A DNA stretch of 64,000 nt from an uncultured Roseicyclus sp. (GCA_947489665.1 CANLEH010000002.1:62001-126000); one strand, 5' to 3'. Shown: positions 35,715 to 44,448, numbered from the stretch's first letter. The notes: a model not told the origin generated them from the sequence alone. Translations and numbers: made by a program.

Positions 35715-37060
35715 CGGACCTGCCGCCAAAACCTCCGGCGCGGGCCGAGCGTGTCTCCCTCTTGCGTTACATGCGGCTCTTTCGTGACGATATCCTGTCC
35801 GCGCAACCCGCGCGGCTTTATCGGGCTTGGATGGCAGAGTTTCGGACGCCATTCTTCCGCTCCTACATGATCAACCAGCCCTCGCTGGTGGAGGAGGTCC
35901 TGAAAGCGCGCCCGCTCGACTTTCCGAAATCAGACCGGGTTGGCGAGGGGCTGAGGCCTTTGCTGGGGAACTCGGTGTTCCTAACCAACGGCCCAGAATG
36001 GCAAAGACAAAGGCGGATCATTGACCCGGCTTTTGAGGGCGGACGACTGCGCGACACGTTTCCGGCAATGTGGGCCGCAGGCGAGGCCTCGACGACGCGG
36101 ATGCCAGAAGGTGTGGTGGAAGTTGAAGAGGAGATGAGCCATGCGGCGGCAGATGTAATCTTTCGCACGCTCTTTTCGCTGCCGATCGAGGCCGAGATCG
36201 CCACACGCGTTTTTCACGAATTCCGCGCCTATCAGCGGACGCAACCGATCTTGAACGCGGCGGCTTTTGTGCCGCTGCCCAAGTGGCTGCCGCGGGGTCA
36301 TAGGGCCGAAACGCGGCGCACAGCAAAGGCGATCCGAGCGCTGATTACTGAGATGACCGAGGCGCGGATGGCCGAGATCAAGTCCGGGACCGCGCCCGAT
36401 GATCTGGCGACAAAGATCATGACGACCCGGGATCCGGAAACGGGCGAGCGCTTCACGACCGAAGAAATGGTCGATCAGGTCGCGATTTTCTTTCTGGCGG
36501 GGCACGAAACGAGCGCCTCGGCGCTTGGTTGGGCGCTGTATCTGCTGGCGCGCTATCCCGCATGGCAGGACAAGGTTGCGGCGGAAGCCGCACTTTTGCC
36601 CGATGCACCGGATTTTGGTGCGATGTCAAAGCTGCGTGTTACCCGCGATGTGTTTCGCGAGGCGCTGCGGCTTTACCCGCCGGTGCCGATGATGGTGCGC
36701 GAGACGACCTGCCCCGAGACCTTCCGAGACCGGCCAGTCAAAGTGGGCAGCCAAGTGGTAATTTCGCCGTGGCATCTGCATCGGCAAGAGCGGTTGTGGG
36801 AGAACCCGGACGGGTTTGATCCCGGGCGGTGGGAAACGGAGAACGGTAAGCAATGTATGCGTGAGGCGTTCATTCCCTTTTCGGCTGGCGCGCGCGTCTG
36901 CACCGGAGCGGGGTTTGCGATGGTTGAGGGGCCGCTTCTGCTGGCGATGCTGGTGCGGTCGTTCCGGTTTGAGCGGGTTGAGGGGGATGATCCGGTGCCG
37001 GTCGCGTATCTGACGGTGCGGGCGAAGGATGGGATCCGGTTGCGTGTGGCGCGGCGGTAG
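35711..37060 (+). CDS. cytochrome P450
   Basis: 449-residue soluble heme monooxygenase. The I-helix oxygen-activation motif is FLAGHETSASALGW, the K-helix ExxR is EALRLYPPVP, and the heme-thiolate loop is FSAGARVCTGAGFAMVEG with the axial cysteine. The sequence resembles the CYP4/CYP102-like fatty-acid-hydroxylase side of the superfamily more than bacterial camphor-type P450s. The GTG start overlaps the stop of the hydrolase gene. No ferredoxin or reductase gene is adjacent. Substrate unknown; coupling to a lipase-like protein suggests a lipid. Confidence 0.92.
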   Translation: MTDLPPKPPARAERVSLLRYMRLFRDDILSAQPARLYRAWMAEFRTPFFRSYMINQPSLVEEVLKARPLDFPKSDRVGEGLRPLLGNSVFLTNGPEWQRQRRIIDPAFEGGRLRDTFPAMWAAGEASTTRMPEGVVEVEEEMSHAAADVIFRTLFSLPIEAEIATRVFHEFRAYQRTQPILNAAAFVPLPKWLPRGHRAETRRTAKAIRALITEMTEARMAEIKSGTAPDDLATKIMTTRDPETGERFTTEEMVDQVAIFFLAGHETSASALGWALYLLARYPAWQDKVAAEAALLPDAPDFGAMSKLRVTRDVFREALRLYPPVPMMVRETTCPETFRDRPVKVGSQVVISPWHLHRQERLWENPDGFDPGRWETENGKQCMREAFIPFSAGARVCTGAGFAMVEGPLLLAMLVRSFRFERVEGDDPVPVAYLTVRAKDGIRLRVARR

Positions 37061-37070
37061 AGGCGTGGGC

Positions 37071-37136
37071 GGAAATCTGGAGATTTCCATTGGGAAAACG
37101 GCAGTTTTCCGGGCCAGAAAAACTCGAGTTTTTCTG
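37071..37136. terminator. three consecutive perfect hairpins between convergent genes
   Basis: Three palindromes follow each other: GGAAATCT/AGATTTCC with a 2-base loop (37071-37088), GGAAAAC/GTTTTCC with loop GGCA (37093-37110), and a fully self-complementary 22-base palindrome centred on CTCGAG (37115-37136). The last contains A5 and T5 runs, so it can terminate in both directions. They separate the plus-strand P450 gene from the minus-strand small gene whose stop codon begins at 37139 and ends at 37137, one base from the palindrome. Confidence 0.7.
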
Positions 37137-37390
37137 CTAGCGCGCGTCAATCTGGGCAAGCGGTCGAAGGATACGAACCGGTTCGCAGTTACAGAAAAAA
37201 CGATCTGGCCCGCATTTTCGACGGCTCGAAACCCGCGCCTGTAGACTTCGTTGATGAACGCCTCCCGTCCATAGTAGCGCTCAACATCGCGCATATTGCG
37301 ACGGACGACCTTTCCATCGCGGACGAGTTTGGTTCCAAAGATGTCCGCAAGAAATGCTTCGGGGCTGACGTTTGGGGGCTGCTTATCCAT
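37137..37390 (-). pseudogene. small conserved protein gene with a one-base frame disruption at a run of six A
   Basis: From ATG 37390 the frame encodes MDKQPPNVSPEAFLADIF and continues through YRRGFRAVENAGQIVF, a small Rhodobacteraceae protein sometimes mislabelled as phosphoribosylanthranilate isomerase. At the A6 run 37195-37200 (T6 on the coding strand) the frame slips: read as it stands it runs on through the hairpins and antisense to the P450 gene. With one extra T the product continues FCNCEPVRILRPLAQIDAR and stops at 37137 after 84 residues, exactly beside the terminator palindromes. Either a pseudogene, a sequence error, or a -1 slippage site. Last gene of the fumC string. Confidence 0.7.
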
Positions 37391-37424
37391 CCCCAAACAC
37401 TATCCAGCCTTGGTTAACTGGACC

Positions 37425-37646
37425 TTACCGCCTTTTGAGTTCCGCCAAGATATGCACTCGGATCGCTGAGGCGAGCCCGGCGGATACGCCGCGTGCGGCG
37501 TCGATTTCGGCGACCAGCGCGTTCACGGACATCTCGCGCGCCTCGGCCATCGCCTGAAGTTCCTCCCAGAACGCATCCTCAAGCGACACGCTGGTGCGGT
37601 GGCCTTGCAAGGTCAGGGAGCGTTTGCGGGGGCGGGCGTCAGTCAT
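37425..37646 (-). CDS. ribbon-helix-helix domain protein (73 aa)
   Basis: Small DNA-binding-type protein. The sequence RKRSLTLQGHRTSVSLEDAFWEELQAMAEAREMSVNALVAEID is a ribbon-helix-helix fold of the RHH_4 class, with the strand HRTSVSLE and two helices; the rest (SAIRVHILAELKRR) is a basic helix. ATG 37646 overlaps the DUF4169 stop by 8 bases. Its DNA targets are unknown; the constant company of fumC and DUF4169 suggests co-expression. Confidence 0.82.
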   Translation of the reverse strand: MTDARPRKRSLTLQGHRTSVSLEDAFWEELQAMAEAREMSVNALVAEIDAARGVSAGLASAIRVHILAELKRR

Positions 37647-37818
37647 CGCGTTTGTGTGCGTCGAGGTCGCGGGTGTCTTTGGCTTTGCGTTTTGCGTCGG
37701 TCAGACGCTCAGCCTTGGTGCGGCCGTGTTTGGCCGCATTGGCATCGGCCTGGCGGCGGTCTTCGTCCCGGGCACGAGACTTTCGCGCTCGGGACAGGCT
37801 GACGACTTTTCCCGTCAC
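37639..37818 (-). CDS. DUF4169 family protein (59 aa)
   Basis: Short gene read directly from the minus strand: GTG at 37818 overlaps the fumC stop (GTGA) and the frame stops at 37639, 8 bases into the RHH gene. The product is [19 protein letters not shown] followed by a very basic, alanine-rich helix with [16 protein letters not shown], the DUF4169 hallmark. No membrane segment. Function unknown; the family is nearly always next to fumC in Rhodobacteraceae. Confidence 0.8.
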   Translation of the reverse strand: MTGKVVSLSRARKSRARDEDRRQADANAAKHGRTKAERLTDAKRKAKDTRDLDAHKRDD

Positions 37819-39203
37819 TTCGGGCCGATCATGGTTTCGGGACGCACGACGCGGTCAAAGGTTTCTTCATCCACAAAGCCCAGACAGATCGCCTCTTCCT
37901 TGAGGGTCGTGCCGTTCTTGTGCGCGGTTTTGGCGACCGTGGTGGCGTTGTCGTATCCGATGGTGGGGGCAAGCGCGGTGACCAGCATAAGGCTTTCGTT
38001 CATGATCTTGTCGATGCGTTGCGTATTCGCCTCGATCCCGGCGACGCAATTGTCGGTGAAGGCCACGCAAGCGTCACCCACCAGCTGCATCGATTGCAGG
38101 ACGTTATAGGCCATCATCGGCTTGTAGACGTTCAGCTCGAAATGGCCCTGGCTGCCGGCGAAGCCGACGGCGGCATCATTGCCGATCACATGGGCGCAGA
38201 CCTGCGTCATCGCCTCACACTGAGTCGGGTTCACCTTGCCCGGCATGATGGACGAACCGGGCTCATTCTCTGGCAGCATCAGCTCACCCAGGCCGCAGCG
38301 GGGGCCAGAGCCGAGCAAGCGGATGTCATTGGCGATCTTGAAGAGCGAGGCAGCGACGGTCTTCATCGCGCCCGACATGGCGACCATTGCGTCGTGGCCC
38401 GCAAGTGCCTCGAATTTGTTCGGGGCAGTGACAAAGGGCAGGCCGGTGATCCGCGCCATGTTGGCCGCAACCTCCTCACCCCAGCCTTTAGGCGAGTTCA
38501 GGCCAGTGCCAACAGCCGTGCCGCCTTGCGCCAGCTCGTAGATGTCGCCAAGGGCCGCTTCGATGCGTTCGATGCTCTTGCGGACCTGATGGGCGTAGCC
38601 GCCGAATTCCTGTTCAAGCGTGAGCGGCGTGGCATCCATCGTATGGGTCCGGCCGATCTTGATGATGCCTTCAAAGGCCGCCGCACGCTCTTCCAGCGCG
38701 GCCAGCAGCTTGCGCAGGCCCGGCAAAGTCACATCGCGCGCCGTCATGGCGGTGGCGATGTGCATGGCAGTGGGGAACGTGTCGTTCGACGACTGGCCCA
38801 TATTGCAATGGTCGTTGGGGTGTACGGGGGTTTTGGAGCCGATCTCACCGCCAAGGATCTCAATCGCGCGGTTGGCGATCACTTCGTTCGAATTCATGTT
38901 CGATTGCGTGCCGGAACCCGTCTGCCAGACAACCAGCGGAAAGTTGTCGTCGAGCTTGCCGTCGATCACCTCCTGCGCTGCTTCAATAATGGCCTCGCCG
39001 ATCCCATCGAGCTTGCCAGCTTTGTGGTTGGCCTCAGCACAGGCGCGCTTGATAACACCCAGGGCGCGGACAACAGCTACGGGCTGTTTTTCCCAACCGA
39101 TTGGGAAATTCAGGATCGAGCGCTGCGTCTGCGCGCCCCAATACTTGTCGGAGGGAACCTCCAGCGGGCCAAAGCTGTCGGTCTCTGTACGGGTCTGGGT
39201 CAT
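37815..39203 (-). CDS. fumC: class II fumarate hydratase
   Basis: Hydrates fumarate to L-malate in the TCA cycle; oxygen-stable, iron-free tetramer. The 462-residue product starts at ATG 39203 with GGAGGA upstream. Visible motifs are [38 protein letters not shown] with active-site residues, [17 protein letters not shown], and the superfamily signature [16 protein letters not shown]. First gene of an overlapping string fumC-DUF4169-RHH-small gene. Confidence 0.97.
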   Translation of the reverse strand: MTQTRTETDSFGPLEVPSDKYWGAQTQRSILNFPIGWEKQPVAVVRALGVIKRACAEANHKAGKLDGIGEAIIEAAQEVIDGKLDDNFPLVVWQTGSGTQSNMNSNEVIANRAIEILGGEIGSKTPVHPNDHCNMGQSSNDTFPTAMHIATAMTARDVTLPGLRKLLAALEERAAAFEGIIKIGRTHTMDATPLTLEQEFGGYAHQVRKSIERIEAALGDIYELAQGGTAVGTGLNSPKGWGEEVAANMARITGLPFVTAPNKFEALAGHDAMVAMSGAMKTVAASLFKIANDIRLLGSGPRCGLGELMLPENEPGSSIMPGKVNPTQCEAMTQVCAHVIGNDAAVGFAGSQGHFELNVYKPMMAYNVLQSMQLVGDACVAFTDNCVAGIEANTQRIDKIMNESLMLVTALAPTIGYDNATTVAKTAHKNGTTLKEEAICLGFVDEETFDRVVRPETMIGPK

Positions 39204-39354
39204 ATTGTCCTCCGGTATGCGGCTTACGAAGCGGTTTACCGGGGCCGGAAGGGGGGTGCAACGCATGGTCGGCCGCAGGTTTGCGCTACCAGTGGCGATG
39301 CGTCGATGGCCAGTTGCCCACCGCCCACAAAAACAGGGCAGGCGGTGGACGAGG

Positions 39355-39654
39355 CTAAGCGCCGGGCAGCGCGATCAACCGGCTCGATCCCATGCGCGTC
39401 AGCGCTCGCCGCTTTGCCAATAGCGGTTGATAGTCGGGGTCACTGTACCAATTGTCGAAGGCATCCTCGGAGGGAAATGCCAGCACAGCAACCATGTTCG
39501 CCGTGCTGCTGCCTTCCACCATGGACGGCGCCATGGACGCTGCCACGACCCTGCCGCCGTGCCGCTCATAAAGCGGCCCTAACGGCTTGGCATAGCTTTC
39601 CATGAACGCCTCGGGGTCGGTCACATCGAGTTGCGCGATAACGTAATGGGCCAT
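39355..39654 (-). CDS. DUF1330 domain-containing protein (99 aa)
   Basis: Single-domain ferredoxin-like alpha/beta protein: [34 protein letters not shown], then [28 protein letters not shown], the DUF1330 pattern. ATG 39654 is chosen; two bases separate it from the SRPBCC gene stop, so the two are one unit. Biochemical role unknown. The gap of 150 bases to fumC (39204-39354) shows no further gene. Confidence 0.85.
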   Translation of the reverse strand: MAHYVIAQLDVTDPEAFMESYAKPLGPLYERHGGRVVAASMAPSMVEGSSTANMVAVLAFPSEDAFDNWYSDPDYQPLLAKRRALTRMGSSRLIALPGA

Positions 39655-39655
39655 G

Positions 39656-40129
39656 TTACGCAGCCACACGCACGATTTCTTCGCCACGTTCGACATACGC
39701 TTTGTTGCCGTCCAACAGCTTCGCCAGCAAGCCGTGCATCTGCGGTTTCATCAGCGGCAGCATCAAATAGCCAAGCGGGCCGAACGGCGGCGTGAAGTGC
39801 ATGGTCATCGTCACCTCCGAGCGTTTTGGGCCAAGGGCACGGAAGTCGAACACGGCGCGGGCATTCTTGATCGGCATGTTTGACTCGTAGATGTCGATCT
39901 CCAGCCGCCGGTGCGGGTCGTAGCCGGTGATCTTCTCCTTGAGGTAGGTTTTGCCATCGGTCAGATCACATTGCCGCTCGGCCCCTTTGCCCGAAGGCTG
40001 GCGTGAATTGATCAGGTAAGAGGCGTTGAGGTTCGGATTGAACTTGGCGATGTCCCCAAAATCGTCCCATGACGCCCAAAGGGCATCCAGGGGGACTTGG
40101 ACTTGGCGGGTGACGGATACATTCGGCAT
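39656..40129 (-). CDS. SRPBCC family protein (157 aa)
   Basis: START/Bet v1-like lipid- or ligand-binding fold: SVTRQVQVPLDALWASWDDFGDIAKFNPNL at the N-terminus, a central strand set (RRLEIDIYESNMPIKNARAVFDFRALGP) and a long C-terminal helix (MHGLLAKLLDGNKAYVERGEEIV). ATG 40129 has GGAG upstream. In operon with DUF1330 and divergent from a LysR regulator, which probably controls it; the 130-base gap would hold that control region. Confidence 0.85.
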   Translation of the reverse strand: MPNVSVTRQVQVPLDALWASWDDFGDIAKFNPNLNASYLINSRQPSGKGAERQCDLTDGKTYLKEKITGYDPHRRLEIDIYESNMPIKNARAVFDFRALGPKRSEVTMTMHFTPPFGPLGYLMLPLMKPQMHGLLAKLLDGNKAYVERGEEIVRVAA

Positions 40130-40260
40130 GGGTGGGCTCCTCAAGGATGCGAAAGATGAGCCAGATGTAACGGCTCGAATTTTATCCAGAAGTGCCACAT
40201 ACGCACCGCTGCGGTCAGAATTCGGTCCACTTCGTGCTGCAGCATCTGCTATAAGCCCCC

Positions 40261-41139
40261 ATGGATTGGAGCGGACTTCCCTATTTCCTTGCTGTGGCAC
40301 GCAACGGAAGCCTGCGTGGCGCGGCGGATGCGTTGGACGCAACCCATGCAACCGTGGATCGCCATCTGCGCGCGCTTGAAACGGCCTATGGTGTGCGTCT
40401 GTTCGATCGCACGCCGCGTGGGCTGATCCTGACGCAAGCCGGTGAGACCCTGATCCCGCAAGCGGAAGAGGCCGAGGCCGCGGTGATTGCCGCGCGCCGT
40501 CAGTTGACCGGGCTGGATCGGGAGCCGGCAGGTTTGATCCGCCTGACGATGCCGCCGGGGCTGGCCTTTGACGTTATGGCCCCGATCCTTGGGACGTTCA
40601 CCGCCAAACATCCGCAGATCGAGCTTGATATCGACATCTCCAACCGCATCCAAAGCCTCGAACGGGCGGAGGTCGATGTTTCTGTAAGGGTCGGGTTCTC
40701 GGTAGATGATGATGTCGTGGGCCGGAAGGTCGCCCAGACCGCCGCACGCGTCTACGCCAGCCAAAGTTATCTCGACCGAAATTGGTCAGATCGCGGGCCG
40801 CAAGGGCAGGGGCTCTCGTGGATTGGTTGGGGTGACGAAGGCGCATGGGTGAAGGAAACCGCCTTTCCCAGGGCTCGCCTCCGGCACGCCGTTCGTGGCT
40901 TCTATATGCAGGTGAACCTGGTACGCGCGGGGCTTGGGATGGCGCGTCTGCCGGTCTATTTCGAAACAGTCTTTCCGGATCTGGTCCCTGTTCCGGGCGT
41001 GGCGCCTTGGCTTGACCGCTCAGTCTGGATTTTGCTGCATTCCGACCTGCGCCGAACCAAGCGGGTGCGTTTGCTTGTTGATCACATGGCGAAAGAGCTG
41101 AAAGAACGTCGGTCGCTTTTTCTAGGACCGCTTGCTTAG
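40261..41139 (+). CDS. LysR family transcriptional regulator
   Basis: 292-residue regulator. The N-terminal winged HTH starts MDWSGLPYFLAVARNGSLRGAADALDATHATVDRHLRALE, the LysR pattern, and is followed by the coupling helix and a periplasmic-binding-like effector domain (AGLIRLTMPPGLAFDVMAP ... VDVSVRVGFS). The group resembles the AmpR/GcvA-like 'LysR substrate' set. Divergent from the SRPBCC-DUF1330 pair, its most likely target. Its end overlaps the convergent methyltransferase gene by four bases. Confidence 0.9.
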   Translation: MDWSGLPYFLAVARNGSLRGAADALDATHATVDRHLRALETAYGVRLFDRTPRGLILTQAGETLIPQAEEAEAAVIAARRQLTGLDREPAGLIRLTMPPGLAFDVMAPILGTFTAKHPQIELDIDISNRIQSLERAEVDVSVRVGFSVDDDVVGRKVAQTAARVYASQSYLDRNWSDRGPQGQGLSWIGWGDEGAWVKETAFPRARLRHAVRGFYMQVNLVRAGLGMARLPVYFETVFPDLVPVPGVAPWLDRSVWILLHSDLRRTKRVRLLVDHMAKELKERRSLFLGPLA

Positions 41140-41696
41140 CTGGATTGCGAAAAGCGATAGACGCGGGCTGGTGGCATGTTCCACCAAATCTTGTGGCTTT
41201 TGCGCCAGGTCAGTCCCAACTCCTCGCGCACTATTTTTGTGACGGGTGGTTTAGGCCCATAGGTGAACTGGACATAGTCGCCACCGGGCTGAACCTTCTT
41301 TGCAAAGCCCGTCATGATGTCGCGCTGAAGCTGTGTGGGCATGGACAAGAGCGGCAGACCAGAGACAACCGCCTGTACATTCTCCACCGGCAGATCGCCG
41401 CAATCGCCCGCGCTCATCTGATAGACGTTGAGGCCCGGGAAATTGTCCCGGAGGCGGTCGCAGAAATCCGGGTTCATCTCGATCGAATGGCAGGCTTCCG
41501 GCGCGATTCCGGCGTCCAGAATGGCCCGCGTGATGTTGCCGGTACCCGCCCCCAATTCGATGACCGGACCTTTTGCCGGATCAAGCTCCGCCGCCATCTC
41601 TGCACACAGGCCCTTGGAAGAGGGCGCAAGGGCTACAACCTGATGCGGTTTGCGCAAAAGCTGGCCCATGAACAGGGCAAAATCGCTGGTGGCCAT
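41136..41696 (-). CDS. SAM-dependent methyltransferase, phospholipid N-methyltransferase-like
   Basis: 186-residue class I methyltransferase. Motif I is VIELGAGTGNITRAIL with the acidic motif II residue in CHSIEMNPDFCDRL; the sequence resembles the rRNA-dimethylase-like PmtA enzymes that methylate phosphatidylethanolamine (HQVVALAPSSKGLCAEMA at the N-terminus, GLPLLSMP after motif IV, YVQFTYGPKPP near the end). Phosphatidylcholine synthesis is therefore a possible role, but related proteins act on other substrates. Confidence 0.78.
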   Translation of the reverse strand: MATSDFALFMGQLLRKPHQVVALAPSSKGLCAEMAAELDPAKGPVIELGAGTGNITRAILDAGIAPEACHSIEMNPDFCDRLRDNFPGLNVYQMSAGDCGDLPVENVQAVVSGLPLLSMPTQLQRDIMTGFAKKVQPGGDYVQFTYGPKPPVTKIVREELGLTWRKSHKIWWNMPPARVYRFSQSS

Positions 41697-41728
41697 TCGG
41701 ATCTTCCTGGACGTTGGGGCGCGGAGGG

Positions 41729-42223
41729 TCAGGTATTGCGGCGAAAGGTGTCGAGGCTCACGACCTCTGCATCGCGCGGAGCGGTATCAGAACCATCTTC
41801 GTCTGCCCCGGTTTCTCCGTCGGGGCCACCATCATCGGGCGACGGCCCATCCGGCTCCTCTTCATTTCGCTCAAACCGCCAGCCGAATTCGACGGACGGG
41901 TCGACGAAGGTCAGGATCGCATCGAACGGCACCTTAAGGCGTTCGGGCGCGTCGCCGAAATTCAGGGTCACGGCAAAGTGGGATTGCTCGACGACCAGAT
42001 CGTCATACCAGTTCTGGATCACGATCATCATCTCTTCGGGGTACCGATCGCGCAGCCAGTCGGCCAAGTCGACTTCTTCGTGGCGCGTGTTGAAAGTAAT
42101 GAAGAAATGATGTTCACCCGGCAGACCATTGTCTGACACGCCTTGCAGCACCTCACGGATAACACCGCAAACAGCCTCATGCATGAGGCGGCCATAGGGA
42201 ATGGAGGACGTGCTTTCAGGCAT
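41729..42223 (-). CDS. sspB: ClpXP adaptor protein SspB
   Basis: Alphaproteobacterial SspB, which hands ssrA-tagged proteins to ClpXP. The 164-residue product starts PESTSSIPYGRLMHEAVCGVIREVL and has GLPGEHHFFITFNT, LADWLRDRYPEEMMIVIQNWYDDL, the peptide-binding FAVTLNFG and FVDPSVEFGWRFE. A long acidic linker (about residues 123-150) leads to a C-terminal EVVSLDTFRRN that should be the ClpX-binding tail. The ssrA RNA gene is 2.3 kb away. Confidence 0.9.
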   Translation of the reverse strand: MPESTSSIPYGRLMHEAVCGVIREVLQGVSDNGLPGEHHFFITFNTRHEEVDLADWLRDRYPEEMMIVIQNWYDDLVVEQSHFAVTLNFGDAPERLKVPFDAILTFVDPSVEFGWRFERNEEEPDGPSPDDGGPDGETGADEDGSDTAPRDAEVVSLDTFRRNT

Positions 42224-42297
42224 GAATATGAACCGGTTGCGTGCAGACCTGATCACCATACGAGATTCGTGCCGATATGAAAGGCGGTCTGGCGGGA

Positions 42298-42663
42298 TCA
42301 GGTGGCAGGCGTGTTCGCAATGACCAACCATGCGGCGAGCGCGGCTTCGGTCCCGAAGAACGTCCAGCTTTGGCGTGATCCGGCCTGATCACGCAGGATC
42401 GAAGTCACACGACCCACGGCGGCCCCGCCATAGGCAAGACCCAGTGCGATCCATGCCATCGGCTCGTTCAGGAACAGCACGCCCGCGCCGATACCGACGA
42501 ACAAGCAGCCCGATACGGCGGACACTTCGGTATAGGCCATGTTGGTGGGTCCGGACTTCATATCCAGCACATCCATGGTCCAGCGCGGCGCAAGCCAGCC
42601 GAGCAGACCCAATCCTATGGTCAGGACGGCGACAGCGTAGTTGATATAGTCGATGGCGGTCAT
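42298..42663 (-). CDS. DUF4345-like small membrane protein (121 aa)
   Basis: Four hydrophobic segments are visible (YINYAVAVLTIGLGLLGWL, VSAVSGCLFVGIGAGVLFL, MAWIALGLAYGGAAVGRV, TEAALAAWLVIANT), matching the compact four-helix DUF4345 membrane proteins. SGPTNMAYTEVSAVSG is the conserved loop. Stand-alone gene upstream of sspB; function unknown. Confidence 0.75.
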   Translation of the reverse strand: MTAIDYINYAVAVLTIGLGLLGWLAPRWTMDVLDMKSGPTNMAYTEVSAVSGCLFVGIGAGVLFLNEPMAWIALGLAYGGAAVGRVTSILRDQAGSRQSWTFFGTEAALAAWLVIANTPAT

Positions 42664-42867
42664 GTGTTTTTGAACCCGATTGTGTGCCCTATTGAACCTT
42701 TAACGGCGTCGGCCCGGCTTTGGATCACTCTAATGCTGAAAAAGCGGGCAAATATCAGTTCAGGGGGACCCGACAAAAATTCTTTCTTTTGCTACTGGGT
42801 AAGGCACCTTATGGTTGATTTTAAGATATTTTTTCCAATTTGGAAACAATAGGCACTGGGGGTGCGC
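42664..42867 (+). other. AT-rich intergenic spacer upstream of the VWA-Hint gene
   Basis: About 200 bases noticeably richer in A and T than the surroundings, especially 42770-42852. It contains TTGATT at 42815 and AT-rich hexamers that could form a promoter, and a 13-base palindrome TTCCAATTTGGAA at 42833-42845 just before the gene. No convincing coding frame. The base composition suggests a silenced or acquired locus. Confidence 0.5.
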
Positions 42868-44448
42868 ATGGTTTCTTCTACCGATATTCAAACTGAGGTT
42901 GATAACGACGTGATCAACGGGATCCCGGTTGAATTGACTGGGGAGGCGCCTCTCTTTGCAACGGATACCTTTGAGATTTCCGCCGACATAACCACGGGCG
43001 GCAATATTCAGGACATCAATGTCGCGCTAGTTATCGACACTTCAGGGTCTTCTAACAATTCATCCGGATCGGACGTCGATGGTGACGGCACAATTGATAC
43101 TTTTCTGGACGCGCAAAAGGCCGCCGCAAATGCGTTGTTCGATAACTTGGTTGCCGCAGGCTACAATCCCGCTGATGTGACGATCTCGCTGATCGAATAT
43201 AGCGGGTCGGCAAGCACCGTCGGCGACTTTACACTTAATGACGAAACTGCCTTCAAGAACGCCGTGGATGGCCTCACTGGCTCCGGGGCGACGAATTTTG
43301 ACGACGCCCTCGACCAGGTAATTTCCGATTGGCGGGGGACCACAACGGACGGCACTGCTGACGACAATCCGGAATCAGAGGTGACTGCGAACGATACAAA
43401 CCTTGTGATCTTTCTGTCCGATGGTGTGCCTACGGTTGGAGGCACCAATTTCACCAACGAGCTCAACATACTGGACAATGAGTTTGACGCGGACATCACG
43501 GCGATCGGCTTGGGGGCCAACTCCGATTTGACCCAGTTGGAAGTCATCGACAACACCGGATCCGCAACGCAGTTGACGGATATTTCTCAGCTGAACGCTC
43601 TTATCAATGCGCCTCCGCCGCTCCCTGATCTGCAGCAGATCGATATTGTCGTCGATGGTGTTGTTCTTGCGACGTATCCTGCAAACGATCCTGCGATAAT
43701 CCAAACCGCGCTTGGCTACAGGCTCGATTGTGTGGAGATCATGGGATATCCTTACACGATCGGTGACTCTCTCGACGTTGAAATCGTTGCGACCTTCACC
43801 CCGGGCGGGGATCAATTATCGGTCGATTTCTTGTCCTTGCCGATGTTTGTATGCTTTGTGTCCGGTACACGCATCCTGACGCCCGATGGGCCTGTCGCAA
43901 TTGAAGGGCTTGAGGTTGGCTCAAGGGTGATCACACGGGACCACGGAATTCAGCGCCTCCGTTGGATAGGGTCGACCAAACTGCCCAAACACGCCTTGAT
44001 GAGGCGCCCGGAATTACGCCCGGTCCGGATCACGGCCGGGAGCCTAGGGAACGACCTTCCAGAACATGATTTGTGCGTCTCCCGGCAGCACCGTGTTTTG
44101 GTCCGCGACTGGCGTGCCGAAATGCTGTTCGGCAGCCCTGAGGGCGTGCTCACTCCAGCGTTCACGTTAATGAATGACTCCACAATACGCATGGACGATG
44201 TTTCGGAAGACGGGGTTGAGTATTTCCATATGGCGTTTGATGGTCATGAGGTCGTCTATTCTGAGGGGGTGGAGACGGAAAGCTTTCATCCGGCCGCCGA
44301 TACCGTTTCTGTTCTGACGGAGCCGCAGAGGCAAGAACTTTATACCCTGTTCCCAGAACTGGAGTCCGGGGTTTCTAGCATGACGGCCGCGCGGGTGGGG
44401 CTTAAGGGCCGGGACGGCAAAGCGCTCAGGATGCTTCCGTCAAGGTGA
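42868..44448 (+). CDS. von Willebrand factor A domain fused to Hint (Hedgehog/intein) domain
   Basis: 526 residues from ATG 42868 (GGGGG upstream). Residues 50-245 form a VWA domain: MIDAS DTSGSS near 57-62, threonine in GSGATNFDDAL and aspartate in VIFLSDGVPT. A calcium-loop-like DVDGDGTID lies inside the MIDAS loop at about 69-77. A linker leads to Cys329 in CFVSGTRILTPDGPVAIEGL, the start of a Hint domain of the bacterial type, with ITRDHGIQRLRWIG, VSRQHRVLV and YFHMAFDGHEVVYSEGVETESF. No signal peptide, so export, if any, would be non-Sec. Hint domains can self-cleave; cleavage before Cys329 is possible but unproven. Confidence 0.85.
   Translation: MVSSTDIQTEVDNDVINGIPVELTGEAPLFATDTFEISADITTGGNIQDINVALVIDTSGSSNNSSGSDVDGDGTIDTFLDAQKAAANALFDNLVAAGYNPADVTISLIEYSGSASTVGDFTLNDETAFKNAVDGLTGSGATNFDDALDQVISDWRGTTTDGTADDNPESEVTANDTNLVIFLSDGVPTVGGTNFTNELNILDNEFDADITAIGLGANSDLTQLEVIDNTGSATQLTDISQLNALINAPPPLPDLQQIDIVVDGVVLATYPANDPAIIQTALGYRLDCVEIMGYPYTIGDSLDVEIVATFTPGGDQLSVDFLSLPMFVCFVSGTRILTPDGPVAIEGLEVGSRVITRDHGIQRLRWIGSTKLPKHALMRRPELRPVRITAGSLGNDLPEHDLCVSRQHRVLVRDWRAEMLFGSPEGVLTPAFTLMNDSTIRMDDVSEDGVEYFHMAFDGHEVVYSEGVETESFHPAADTVSVLTEPQRQELYTLFPELESGVSSMTAARVGLKGRDGKALRMLPSR

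Noticed and set aside
36626-37136. In-frame continuation of the small minus-strand gene antisense to the P450 gene
   Set aside because: It passes through three terminator-type palindromes and has arginine/proline/histidine-rich shadow composition; the shifted frame ends properly at 37137.
37920-39605. Antisense frame of 561 codons opposite fumC
   Set aside because: Shadow of fumC; no recognisable domain and fumC motifs are intact on the other strand.
42664-42852. 62-codon frame in the AT-rich spacer before the VWA-Hint gene
   Set aside because: GTG start without ribosome binding site, and composition dictated by AT-rich promoter DNA; more likely a control region.
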